A stretch of DNA of 64,000 bases from positions 62,001 to 126,000 of the forward strand of contig JAFRCV010000002.1 of NCBI GenBank assembly GCA_017404205.1, given 5' to 3'. Position numbers and translations under genes: made by a program. The notes under the pieces were generated by a model. It searched no databases, was not told where the DNA came from, and saw nothing but the letters and a program-made list of their open reading frames with translations. This DNA is from Erysipelotrichaceae bacterium (GTDB lineage: Bacteria > Bacillota_I > Bacilli_A > Erysipelotrichales > Erysipelotrichaceae). Every line of letters starts with the position of its first letter. Positions within the stretch are counted from its first letter, which is position 1. Positions 17,066 to 25,017 of the stretch are shown piece after piece.

Positions 17066-17074
17066 TGATATAAT
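17066..17074 (+). promoter_or_regulatory. dnaX extended -10 promoter giving a leaderless mRNA
   Basis: TGATATAAT with hexamer 17069-17074, identical to the ffs element. The dnaX ATG begins exactly 7 bases after the hexamer, so transcription should start at the A of ATG. There is no ribosome binding site. Confidence 0.65.
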
Positions 17075-17080
17075 GATTTT

Positions 17081-18754
17081 ATGAGCTATCAAGTTTTATA
17101 TCGTACCTATAGACCTGCAAAATTTGAAGAAGTTGTAGGCCAAGATTACATAATAAAAATATTAAAAAACGCTAATAAATCTAATAAAATTGCTCATGCG
17201 TATCTTTTTGCTGGGCCTCGAGGAACAGGCAAAACAACAATCGCAAAATTATTTGCGAAGGCAATTAATTGTGAAAGCTTTAAAGAAGAAGCATGTGATG
17301 AGTGTGACAGCTGCATAGCTTTTAATAACAATTCACATCCAGACATAATAGAAATGGATGCTGCCAGCAACAATGGCGTAGATAATATTCGTGAAATTGT
17401 TGAACAAGTAAATTACGCACCTATTCTAGGCAAATATAAAATATATATAATTGATGAAGCTCACATGCTGTCTGATAGCGCATTTAATGCTTTACTTAAA
17501 ACATTAGAAGAACCACCAACACATGTTATCTTCATTTTAGCGACAACAGATCCTGAAAAAATAATCCCAACAGTTTTATCAAGATGTCAAAGATATAATT
17601 TTTCTAAAATCTCAAAATTTAATATGAAAAAGAAAATGATTGAGATTTTAAACAAAGAAAATCTTAAATATGATGAAGAAGCGATTGATGAAATTGCGAC
17701 AATGGCAGAAGGCGGGATGAGAGATGCATTATCAATTCTTGAACAAATGCTTTCATATAATGATTCAGGTGTTTATAAAGAAGATGTATTAAAGGTATTT
17801 GGTTTATCAACAACTGAAGAAAAAATAAATCTATTAAATGAAGTACATAGTCATAATATTGCCTCGGCAATAAAACACCTTCGTGACATTTACCAAGCTG
17901 GTAAAGATGTTAAAAAGTTGGCGATTGATTTATTAGAAATAATAAAAGAAGCTTTAATATATAGTGATGATGCAGATGAAAAATTACTTAATAAAATAAA
18001 TCCCGTTGAAGCAAAGAGCCTTTTAGATTCTACAAATATCCAAACATTATTAAATGATATAAATACATTAAAAGAAGTATTAATCAATAATCGCATAAAT
18101 CAAAATTTCTTATCATATTTAGAATTGGCTTTTATTAAAATGGCAAACAATCAAGAAAACAACGAAATAAAAAAAGTTGAAAATAATAAGCCAGCTATTA
18201 AAGAAGAAAAGAAAAAAGAAGTAGTCAAAGAGATTATAAAAGAAGAAAAGATTGTAGATAATAAAGTAGAAAAAGAAGAAATAATTAATAATGTAGAAAA
18301 TGTTATTGGCGAAGATAATAACTATATCGCTGCATTATTGTTAGGTGCCAGCAAGAGTGAAAAGATTAATGATGCAATAATTTTTAATAAATTGGATTTA
18401 TATAAAAATGAAGTTGATAAAAGAAAGTATTATGAATTATTAAATAAGGCAGAACATTTTGCCAGCAACAAAGATGCCATTATTATCTTTACTGAAAACG
18501 ATGCGCAAGCTAATAATATTAACTCACTAGAAATCAGAAAAGAGTTATATTCATTTATTATGAATGAATTTAATATCAATAAAGTAATCGTGGCTACTAA
18601 TAAAGACAATAAAAAAGATATCGTTAATTTATATCGTGAGCTTGCGAAAGAAAAATCAAGTGAAATGCCAACAATCGAAAAGCCCGAAATCAAAAAAGCT
18701 CGCACAAACGAAGAAAAACTAAAAGAATTATTTGGTGAAGTGAAGGTAAAATAA
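17081..18754 (+). CDS. dnaX: DNA polymerase III subunits gamma/tau
   Basis: Clamp-loader ATPase. 557 residues. Walker A is GPRGTGKT at 45-52, a zinc module has Cys64, Cys72, Cys75 and Cys78, Walker B is IIDEAHML, and the sensor region contains TTDPEKIIPTVLSRCQ. Domain III ends about residue 360. A Lys/Glu-rich linker and a C-terminal domain (from about 415) follow, as in tau. At codons 363-366 the sequence A_AAA_AAA_G is followed in the -1 frame by Ser and a TGA stop (18178-18180), which would give a 366-residue gamma-like product. The stop overlaps the recR ATG by one base; the usual ybaB gene between dnaX and recR is missing. Confidence 0.96.
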   Translation: MSYQVLYRTYRPAKFEEVVGQDYIIKILKNANKSNKIAHAYLFAGPRGTGKTTIAKLFAKAINCESFKEEACDECDSCIAFNNNSHPDIIEMDAASNNGVDNIREIVEQVNYAPILGKYKIYIIDEAHMLSDSAFNALLKTLEEPPTHVIFILATTDPEKIIPTVLSRCQRYNFSKISKFNMKKKMIEILNKENLKYDEEAIDEIATMAEGGMRDALSILEQMLSYNDSGVYKEDVLKVFGLSTTEEKINLLNEVHSHNIASAIKHLRDIYQAGKDVKKLAIDLLEIIKEALIYSDDADEKLLNKINPVEAKSLLDSTNIQTLLNDINTLKEVLINNRINQNFLSYLELAFIKMANNQENNEIKKVENNKPAIKEEKKKEVVKEIIKEEKIVDNKVEKEEIINNVENVIGEDNNYIAALLLGASKSEKINDAIIFNKLDLYKNEVDKRKYYELLNKAEHFASNKDAIIIFTENDAQANNINSLEIRKELYSFIMNEFNINKVIVATNKDNKKDIVNLYRELAKEKSSEMPTIEKPEIKKARTNEEKLKELFGEVKVK

Positions 18755-19353
18755 TGTATCCTAATAAATTTATAAAACTAATAGATATATATGAAAAATT
18801 ACCAGGTGTAGGAAATAAAACAGCACAAAGGTATGCTTTTAGTTTGTTGGATTATTCAAAAGAAGAAATAGATGAATGCATTAAAGCGTTACAAGATGTT
18901 AAAGAAATAAAAAAATGTAAGTGCTGCGGTTTTTTGGCAGATGAAGAATATTGTCCAATATGTCTAGATTCAGGTCGTGATGAGAATACCATAATGGTTG
19001 TTGCTTATCCACAAGATTTGGTTGCTATAGAAAAGATAGGAACATATCATGGACTATATCATGTGCTTGGTGGTTTAATCTCTTCAAGCAAGGGTGTCTT
19101 TCCAGAAGATATTGAAATTGATTCGTTGTTAAAACGCATTAATGAAAACACAAAGGAAGTTATAATTGCGACATCACCAACAATGGATGGTGAAATGACA
19201 GCACTTTATTTAGATCGCATATTAAAAAATAAAAAAATATTTGTGACAAGATTGGCACATGGTCTACCAATGGGATCTAATCTAGATTATGCTGATGAAT
19301 TGACATTGATAAAAGCTATGGATAATCGCCAAGAGATGAAAGAAAATGATTAG
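18754..19353 (+). CDS. recR: Recombination protein RecR
   Basis: Forms a DNA clamp with RecO that helps RecA loading; works with RecF (692). 199 residues, normal length. An N-terminal helix-hairpin-helix (KLPGVGNKTAQRYA), then a C4 zinc finger CKCCGFLADEEYCPIC, then a Toprim domain (VVAYPQDLVAIEKIG and HVLGGLISSSKGV). Start ATG shares one base with the dnaX stop; the end overlaps the next gene by 8 bases. Confidence 0.96.
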   Translation: MYPNKFIKLIDIYEKLPGVGNKTAQRYAFSLLDYSKEEIDECIKALQDVKEIKKCKCCGFLADEEYCPICLDSGRDENTIMVVAYPQDLVAIEKIGTYHGLYHVLGGLISSSKGVFPEDIEIDSLLKRINENTKEVIIATSPTMDGEMTALYLDRILKNKKIFVTRLAHGLPMGSNLDYADELTLIKAMDNRQEMKEND

Positions 19354-20473
19354 AAGACTTGTTAAGACATTTGATGAAGAAAACAATCTTATTAATGTTT
19401 TAGTCCCCTTAACAATTGATGTTGAAGAGGTATATTTTGTTTACCACCATGATGTTGATACATCATTAATGAAGTCTTGTACAAGCGTTATCAACAAATA
19501 TAAAAAAATAAATATTTATTATAAAAAAATAAAAAAATATGAAATTGATAAACTATTAAATGAAAACACTATTCTTGATGTTAGTGCACCTAAATATTTA
19601 TCAATAGCCTTATATGAAAATGCATTAAAAAATAATTTACCTGTTATCTATTATGATGATGAAGAAAGATGTGTAAAGCGTTATAACGATCATTCAATCA
19701 TTAATAAAGACATTTTTAAATTATCAATTGACGACATTATTAAATTAGGTGGTGGAAAGATAGAATCCAATTTACATAAGCCAGTAAAAAATAGAAATAC
19801 AATAAATAAAATATATGAAGCCGTTGATTATGCATCTAATAGATACACACTATTTACTTCTTTTGTATCAAGAATAAACGCTTATATAAATGATTATCAA
19901 AGTGAAAATAATACATTTCATTTAAATGAAAGAACAATTAAAAAGATTTTATCTGATGAACAATATCATCAATATAAAGATTTAGATTTATTCACAATTG
20001 AAGGAAATGATTTAACATTCTTTAATGATGATATTAAAAAAATATTCACTGTATCAGGAACATTTTTAGAAAACTATATTTATCATAAATTAATTGATAG
20101 TAACTTATTTGATGAAGTATCAATGTCTAATACAATAGAATTTTCTCGTGCCCAATGGCACTATCCTGTTACATGTGAAATCGATTGTTTAGTATTAAAG
20201 AATAATGAACTGTTATTCATATCAATAAAATCAAACAAAGTTGATAAAGATGCCTTAAATGAAATCAAAGTTCATAATGTAATGTTTGGTAATAGCCAAA
20301 GTAAAGCAGTTATTTGTAGTAATAATGATTTATCGCAAGAAAAGCCAAGCGTTTATGCTAAAGCAGAAGAATTAAAAGTATATGTTATTGATAATACCAG
20401 CTTTAAAAAAGATAGATTAGCACAAGATATATTGTCGATTATTGATCAAAGCTATCAATACGAAAGGATTTAA
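19346..20473 (+). CDS. Card1/Can2-like (DUF1887-type) PD-(D/E)XK nuclease relative
   Basis: A 375-residue protein. Residues 1-115 look like a CARF/Rossmann sensor: LDVSAPKYLSIALYENAL (78-95) followed by PVIYYDDEE corresponds to the NxTGGTKxM...A-type motif of CARF proteins, but without the TGG. Residues 236-350 look like the DUF1887 nuclease: GTFLENYIYHKL (238-249, Glu242), CEIDCLVLKNNELLFISIK (277-295; Glu278, Asp280, Lys295) and NVMFGNSQSKAVI. In Card1 the last acidic residue sits two before the Lys; here it is Ser293, so activity may be reduced or altered. The start overlaps recR by 8 bases. No CRISPR array or cas gene is seen. Assignment is by motif reading only. Confidence 0.55.
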   Translation: MIRRLVKTFDEENNLINVLVPLTIDVEEVYFVYHHDVDTSLMKSCTSVINKYKKINIYYKKIKKYEIDKLLNENTILDVSAPKYLSIALYENALKNNLPVIYYDDEERCVKRYNDHSIINKDIFKLSIDDIIKLGGGKIESNLHKPVKNRNTINKIYEAVDYASNRYTLFTSFVSRINAYINDYQSENNTFHLNERTIKKILSDEQYHQYKDLDLFTIEGNDLTFFNDDIKKIFTVSGTFLENYIYHKLIDSNLFDEVSMSNTIEFSRAQWHYPVTCEIDCLVLKNNELLFISIKSNKVDKDALNEIKVHNVMFGNSQSKAVICSNNDLSQEKPSVYAKAEELKVYVIDNTSFKKDRLAQDILSIIDQSYQYERI

Positions 20474-20478
20474 ATGTT

Positions 20479-21351
20479 ATGTCAGCCATCGCTTATATTA
20501 CTGATTCTAAATTACTTGAACTCCATCGTTTAAATGCACATAAAACGATGAACTTTTGGCGATTATCAACAAAGAACAGTTTTTCAGATTTTGGTAAAGA
20601 CGATTTAGTATTTTTCTTATCAAAAGATAAAGAATTGATGAAGAAAAAAGAAAAAGGAATCGTCGGTTTTGGAAAACTTGATAGTATATATTCCTATGCA
20701 CCAAAAACAATGTGGAATAAATTTGGAAAAGAAAATGGCTATAATAGTTACAAAGAATTTATTGAGGCAATAGAAAAAGTTAGTAAAGGACATGAACTGC
20801 CAAAAAAGATTTCATCATTTTATTTAAAGAATGTTGTCTTTTTTCAAGCACCAATTTATTTAAGTGAATTAAATATCAACATTTCAAATAAAGTAGAATC
20901 ATATGTCTATATAAAACCAGAAGAATCAGTAATTAAATTATTAGAATATGGAAAAGATGCTGTTGATATGTGGAGCGGTGATGACGAATTAGTGAATCTA
21001 ATTGATGATGAACAATTAGCTTATTCAATAAAACTTGCACATAAAGAAATAGGCGATTTCAATTTAGATGAAAGAAAACTAAAATCCGCAAATCGCACAA
21101 TGAAAAAATTGATTGAAAAAAATCCAGGTTCAATGTTCATTGGTAAATCAAAATTAGATGTTTCTTATATTAATAAAAAAGATGTATTAATTGTTTTGTA
21201 TCATGATAAAGATTTAGATTATCGATTATTAGTTGGGCAAGCTCAATTATATAAGAAATATATAAGAACATATTATCATGGTGCATATAAAATCTATTTT
21301 AAGACTTGTGATAATAATAAAAAAATAATTGAATTAATTAATAACGTATAA
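20479..21351 (+). CDS. EVE/PUA-like domain protein of unknown function
   Basis: A 290-residue protein. Residues 1-150 resemble the N-terminal domain of HNH restriction endonucleases that has an EVE/PUA-like fold: NFWRLS (25-30), DDLVFFLSK (41-49), KGIVGFGKL (59-67), MWNKFGKENGYNSYKEF (78-94) and VVFFQAPIYLSEL. Such domains read modified bases in DNA or RNA. The C-terminal part (180-290) has no HNH motif and is not recognised. It lies 5 bases after the Card1-like gene and before a weak terminator, so the two share a transcript with recR. A paired role (recognition plus cleavage) is inference. Confidence 0.5.
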   Translation: MSAIAYITDSKLLELHRLNAHKTMNFWRLSTKNSFSDFGKDDLVFFLSKDKELMKKKEKGIVGFGKLDSIYSYAPKTMWNKFGKENGYNSYKEFIEAIEKVSKGHELPKKISSFYLKNVVFFQAPIYLSELNINISNKVESYVYIKPEESVIKLLEYGKDAVDMWSGDDELVNLIDDEQLAYSIKLAHKEIGDFNLDERKLKSANRTMKKLIEKNPGSMFIGKSKLDVSYINKKDVLIVLYHDKDLDYRLLVGQAQLYKKYIRTYYHGAYKIYFKTCDNNKKIIELINNV

Positions 21352-21369
21352 GACCTAAAAGGTCTTTTT
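21350..21369 (+). terminator. Weak terminator after the EVE-like gene
   Basis: A 6 bp stem AAGACC (21350-21355) / GGTCTT (21361-21366) with a TAAAA loop and following T run. It closes the dnaX-recR-Card1-like-EVE-like unit. Confidence 0.6.
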
Positions 21370-21373
21370 AATA

Positions 21374-21379
21374 TATAAT
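21374..21379 (+). promoter_or_regulatory. -10 box of the Hpt-like/mnmG unit
   Basis: TATAAT ends 9 bases before ATG 21388; the message would have at most 2 or 3 leader bases and no ribosome binding site. Confidence 0.5.
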
Positions 21380-21387
21380 AAGTAAGC

Positions 21388-21723
21388 ATGAAAAACAAAT
21401 ATCAAAAAGCAGGATTAAACTATGAATTAATCACACAAAAATTTCTTGACCTAAATGAATATGAAGAAATAGTAAACACATATTTATCTGATCCATTTTT
21501 TAAGGAAATAGAGAAATTTTTAGATGATGAAGATTATGCTTTAGCTAAAGATGCTACAAAAGGATTATATTTATTAGCTCAAGACTTACAACTATTTCCT
21601 TTATATTTTGCGCTACTTGAAATCTATGAAGATTTAGAAAGTGAACTATATAAAGAAGCAATGAAACATTATCGAGATATGTTAGAAACATATGGACGCA
21701 TAAAAGGAGTATTTAATGTTTGA
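21388..21723 (+). CDS. Hpt-like four-helix protein without the phosphorylatable histidine
   Basis: A 111-residue all-helical protein. The stretch EKFLDDEDYALAKDATKGL (42-60) followed by AQDLQLFPLY resembles histidine phosphotransfer (Hpt) domains, in which the centre reads AHTLKG-x-xxNLGL. The phosphorylated His corresponds to Asp55 here, so phosphotransfer is unlikely. The C-terminal ETYGRIKGVFNV overlaps the mnmG start by 8 bases. The Hpt relation is my reading of the pattern and not a search result; no sensor kinase or response regulator lies nearby. Function unknown. Confidence 0.4.
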   Translation: MKNKYQKAGLNYELITQKFLDLNEYEEIVNTYLSDPFFKEIEKFLDDEDYALAKDATKGLYLLAQDLQLFPLYFALLEIYEDLESELYKEAMKHYRDMLETYGRIKGVFNV

Positions 21724-23590
21724 TGCAATAGTGGTCGGTGCAGGACATGCAGGAATAGAAGCAGCATTATCGTTAGCTCATGCAGGAAAAAAGACAGCGC
21801 TTGTAACTATCTCTTTTAAGCGTATTGCCAATATGCCATGTAATCCATCAATTGGTGGGCCAGCTAAAGGAATAGTAGTAAGAGAAATAGATGCCTTAGG
21901 TGGTGTTATGCCTAAAGTTGCTGATAAGACAGCATTGCAATGTAAGATGCTTAATACAACAAAGGGACCAGGCGTATGGTCGATGCGTGTTCAATCAGAC
22001 AAAGAAGCTTATGGCAAGATGATGAGTGACATTTGTTTTAATACTGAAAACTTAACGATGTATGAAGATATTGTTGAAGAAGTAATATGCGAGAATAAAC
22101 AATTTAAGAAATTAAGACTTCAAAAAAAGGGCGAACTTGAAGCCAAAGTGTGCATCCTAACAACAGGAACATATATGGATTCTTGTACGATGATTTCAAG
22201 TGAAGTTAAATCTGAAGGTCCAGATAACGAACCAACAACCAAAAACTTAAGTGAATCATTAAGGAAATTGGGAATTGAATTGTTTAGACTAAAAACAGGA
22301 ACCCCTCCAAGAGTAAAAACATCAACAATAGATTTCTCAAAAACTAAATTAGAACCTGGCACCAACGAATTTATAAGATTCTCTGAAGAAAGCAAAGAAG
22401 AAGACATCTTAGAATTTTCTAAACAAGTTCCTTGTTATCTAACATATACAACAGAAGAAACAAAAGAAATTGTTAAAGAGAATTTAAATAAATCAAGCAT
22501 GTATTCTGGTGTTGTAAGAGGAATAGGACCAAGATATTGTCCATCTTTTGAAGATAAAGTTGTGCGCTTTGCTGATAAAGAAAGACATCAATTATTTTTA
22601 GAACCATTAACTAAAGATTTTGAATTAACTTATGTTCAAGGCTTTTCAACATCAATGCCTCGTGATGTTCAAGAAAAGATGTTGCATTCAGTAATTGGTT
22701 TAGAAAATGCTGAAATTGTAAAATATGCATACGCAATAGAATATGATGCTATTAACCCATTACAAGTAAAAGCTAATCTAGAATTAAAAGAAATAGATGG
22801 CTTATTTATTGGCGGCCAAATATTAGGAACATCAGGATATGAAGAAGCTGCTGGGCTTGGAATTATGGCAGGCATCAACGCAAGAAGAAAACTAGATGGA
22901 TTAGAACCTTTAATCTTAAAAAGAGATGAAGCTTATATCGGTGTAATGATTGATGATTTAGTAACTAAAGGTACAAAAGAACCATATCGATTATTGACTA
23001 GTCGAGCAGAATATCGTTTATTAATGAGACACGATAATGCAGAAAATAGATTACTACAATATGGTTATGATAATCATTTAATATCAGAAAGTAGATATCA
23101 AAAATATTTACATAAGCAAGATGAAATAAAAAGATTAAAAGAATATTTAATTAATACTAAAGTTTCCTATCAAAGTGGAATTAATGAATACTTAAATAAT
23201 TTAGGATATGAAGAGGATGACAACACTTCTTATAATGCCTATGAACTTTCAAAGCGTCCAAATGTTGAAATTAAAGATGTTTTAGATTATTTAGATAATG
23301 ATGAATTTTCTAATGAAGTAATTAATGAAGTACAAATAGAAATAAAATATGATGGCTATATTTCTAAAGCAAGAAAAACAGCCGATCGAATGTTGAAAAT
23401 GGATTCATTAAAACTTCCTCAAGACATCGATTATTCTAAAGTTGATAATTTAAGATTAGAAGCAAGACAAAAATTAAACCAAATCAAACCATTCACATTA
23501 GGACAAGCTAGTAGAATATCAGGAATAAATCCTGCTGATATTCAAGTATTGGCAATGTTTGTGAAACAACATAACAATCAACTTAAATAA
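21716..23590 (+). CDS. mnmG: tRNA uridine-5-carboxymethylaminomethyl synthesis enzyme MnmG
   Basis: FAD enzyme that, with MnmE, modifies wobble U34 in tRNAs. 624 residues, normal length. N-terminal FAD-binding VVGAGHAGIEAALSLA, then family signatures GGPAKGIVVREIDALGG, LKTGTPPRV and LGTSGYEEAAGLGIMAG, and the C-terminal helical MnmE-binding domain ending LGQASRISGINPADI. The start overlaps the Hpt-like gene. mnmE and rsmG, its frequent neighbours, are not in the window. Confidence 0.96.
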   Translation: MFDAIVVGAGHAGIEAALSLAHAGKKTALVTISFKRIANMPCNPSIGGPAKGIVVREIDALGGVMPKVADKTALQCKMLNTTKGPGVWSMRVQSDKEAYGKMMSDICFNTENLTMYEDIVEEVICENKQFKKLRLQKKGELEAKVCILTTGTYMDSCTMISSEVKSEGPDNEPTTKNLSESLRKLGIELFRLKTGTPPRVKTSTIDFSKTKLEPGTNEFIRFSEESKEEDILEFSKQVPCYLTYTTEETKEIVKENLNKSSMYSGVVRGIGPRYCPSFEDKVVRFADKERHQLFLEPLTKDFELTYVQGFSTSMPRDVQEKMLHSVIGLENAEIVKYAYAIEYDAINPLQVKANLELKEIDGLFIGGQILGTSGYEEAAGLGIMAGINARRKLDGLEPLILKRDEAYIGVMIDDLVTKGTKEPYRLLTSRAEYRLLMRHDNAENRLLQYGYDNHLISESRYQKYLHKQDEIKRLKEYLINTKVSYQSGINEYLNNLGYEEDDNTSYNAYELSKRPNVEIKDVLDYLDNDEFSNEVINEVQIEIKYDGYISKARKTADRMLKMDSLKLPQDIDYSKVDNLRLEARQKLNQIKPFTLGQASRISGINPADIQVLAMFVKQHNNQLK

Positions 23591-23627
23591 TCATATAAAA
23601 TCAATTTATTTAATATATGTATAAATA

Positions 23628-23633
23628 TATAAT
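23628..23633 (+). promoter_or_regulatory. -10 box upstream of the RluA-type gene
   Basis: TATAAT in the 69-base gap after mnmG; a start near 23640 gives a 20-base leader without a good ribosome binding site. Confidence 0.45.
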
Positions 23634-23659
23634 GTTAATACAAAGATTGAAAATACAAA

Positions 23660-24556
23660 ATGAAATATATACTAGAAGAAAGAATATTAAAAATACAAAT
23701 TGAAACATTATTTAATGACACCATTCAATCTTTTTTAGATGAATTTATTCCATCAAAAAAGATTCAACATTTATTAATTCAAAATAAATGGATAACATTA
23801 GATGGAAATCCAGTAAAAAGAGAAGATGATATCGTTGGTATCAATTTAGAAATAAATATATATCCAGAAAACTATTCTTATTTGCCATGTGGCTTGAATG
23901 CCGATGTTGTATATGAAGATGAAATAATGTGTATTGTCAACAAGCCAAAAGATGTCTTAGTACACAGTGATGGTAATAGTGAAACAACATTAACAGATAT
24001 TTTAAAAGGTTATTATGCAAAAAAACCATATATTGATGTTCAACCGATACACCGATTAGATAAAGAAACTAGTGGTTTGGTGGTTTTCTCTAAATCTATA
24101 ATTTTTCAACCATTATTAGATAAATTATTGAGCGATAAACAAATAAGAAGATCATATTTAGCTTTCGTTAAAGGAAAAGTAGAAAAAGATAAAACTTGGG
24201 TTATTAATAAACCAATTGGAAAAGATCGCCACAATCCAAATAAAAGAGTTATATATAAAAATGGTCAAAACGCTATCACTAAAGTTAAATCACTAGGTTA
24301 CAGCAATAAAGGCTATTCAATATTAAGATGTATTTTAGATACAGGAAGAACACACCAAATTAGATTGCATTTAGCTAGTGAAGGTTATCCAATATTAAAT
24401 GATTCATTATATGGATTTAACAGTAATCTATTAATAAGAATGGGTTTAATGGCTGATATGGTAGAATTTTATCATCCTTTAAAACAAGAAATGTTAAGCG
24501 TTGATGTTGATTTGCCTAACGATTTAAACAAGTTGTATTTTGAGGTTTTAAAATGA
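23660..24556 (+). CDS. RluA-family 23S rRNA/tRNA pseudouridine synthase
   Basis: Isomerises uridine to pseudouridine in RNA. 298 residues. An S4-like N-terminal domain (KIQHLLIQNKWITLDGNPVKREDD) precedes the catalytic domain with the RluA motif HRLDKETSGLVVFSK, where the Asp of RLD is the nucleophile, then GRTHQIRLHLA. The exact target (RluA, C or D type) cannot be set by eye. It starts a long operon reaching prs; the next gene overlaps by 4 bases (ATGA). Confidence 0.93.
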   Translation: MKYILEERILKIQIETLFNDTIQSFLDEFIPSKKIQHLLIQNKWITLDGNPVKREDDIVGINLEINIYPENYSYLPCGLNADVVYEDEIMCIVNKPKDVLVHSDGNSETTLTDILKGYYAKKPYIDVQPIHRLDKETSGLVVFSKSIIFQPLLDKLLSDKQIRRSYLAFVKGKVEKDKTWVINKPIGKDRHNPNKRVIYKNGQNAITKVKSLGYSNKGYSILRCILDTGRTHQIRLHLASEGYPILNDSLYGFNSNLLIRMGLMADMVEFYHPLKQEMLSVDVDLPNDLNKLYFEVLK

Positions 24557-25017
24557 AAACTAATGTTATGCGTCTTTTAGATGCTGCCAAGATTAAATAT
24601 GAAGTCTTAACTTATGAATTGCCTTTTGAACAGTTTGATGGTGTAAGGGTTAGTAATCTATTAGGTCTTGATTTAAAGATGTGTTATAAAACATTAGCCT
24701 TAAAAAATAATCATGATCTATATGTTTGTGTTATACCTGTAGATACAGAGATAGATTTAAAGAAATGTGCTAAAGAAATAGGTGTTAAGAACCTAGAAAT
24801 GGTTCATGTCAAAGATTTATTGAAAGAAGTTGGCTATCAAAGAGGAAGCGTAACACCAATTGGTGTAAAGAAAAACAAAGGTATTTATTTTGATTTAGAA
24901 GTCTTAAATCACGATACAATTGAAATATCAGCAGGTGCATATGGAGCAGGATTGCTTATAAATAGAGATGAATTATTAGGGTATTTGAAAGCTGAAGTAA
25001 AAGATATAGCGATATGA
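24553..25017 (+). CDS. YbaK/ProX-type aminoacyl-tRNA deacylase
   Basis: A 154-residue editing protein that hydrolyses misacylated tRNA, classically Cys-tRNA(Pro). The YbaK pattern is seen: RLLDAAKIKYEVLTYELP at the start, LDLKMCYKTLALKNN with the catalytic Lys region, GVKNLEMVHVKDL, then GYQRGSVTPIGVKK and IEISAGAYGAGLLI. Start and end overlap its neighbours by 4 bases each, so it is part of a coupled operon. Confidence 0.9.
   Translation: MKTNVMRLLDAAKIKYEVLTYELPFEQFDGVRVSNLLGLDLKMCYKTLALKNNHDLYVCVIPVDTEIDLKKCAKEIGVKNLEMVHVKDLLKEVGYQRGSVTPIGVKKNKGIYFDLEVLNHDTIEISAGAYGAGLLINRDELLGYLKAEVKDIAI

Noticed and set aside
19346-21351. A CRISPR array or cas genes near the Card1-like gene
   Set aside because: No spaced direct repeats were seen from about 17000 to 24000, and the neighbours are dnaX, recR and mnmG.
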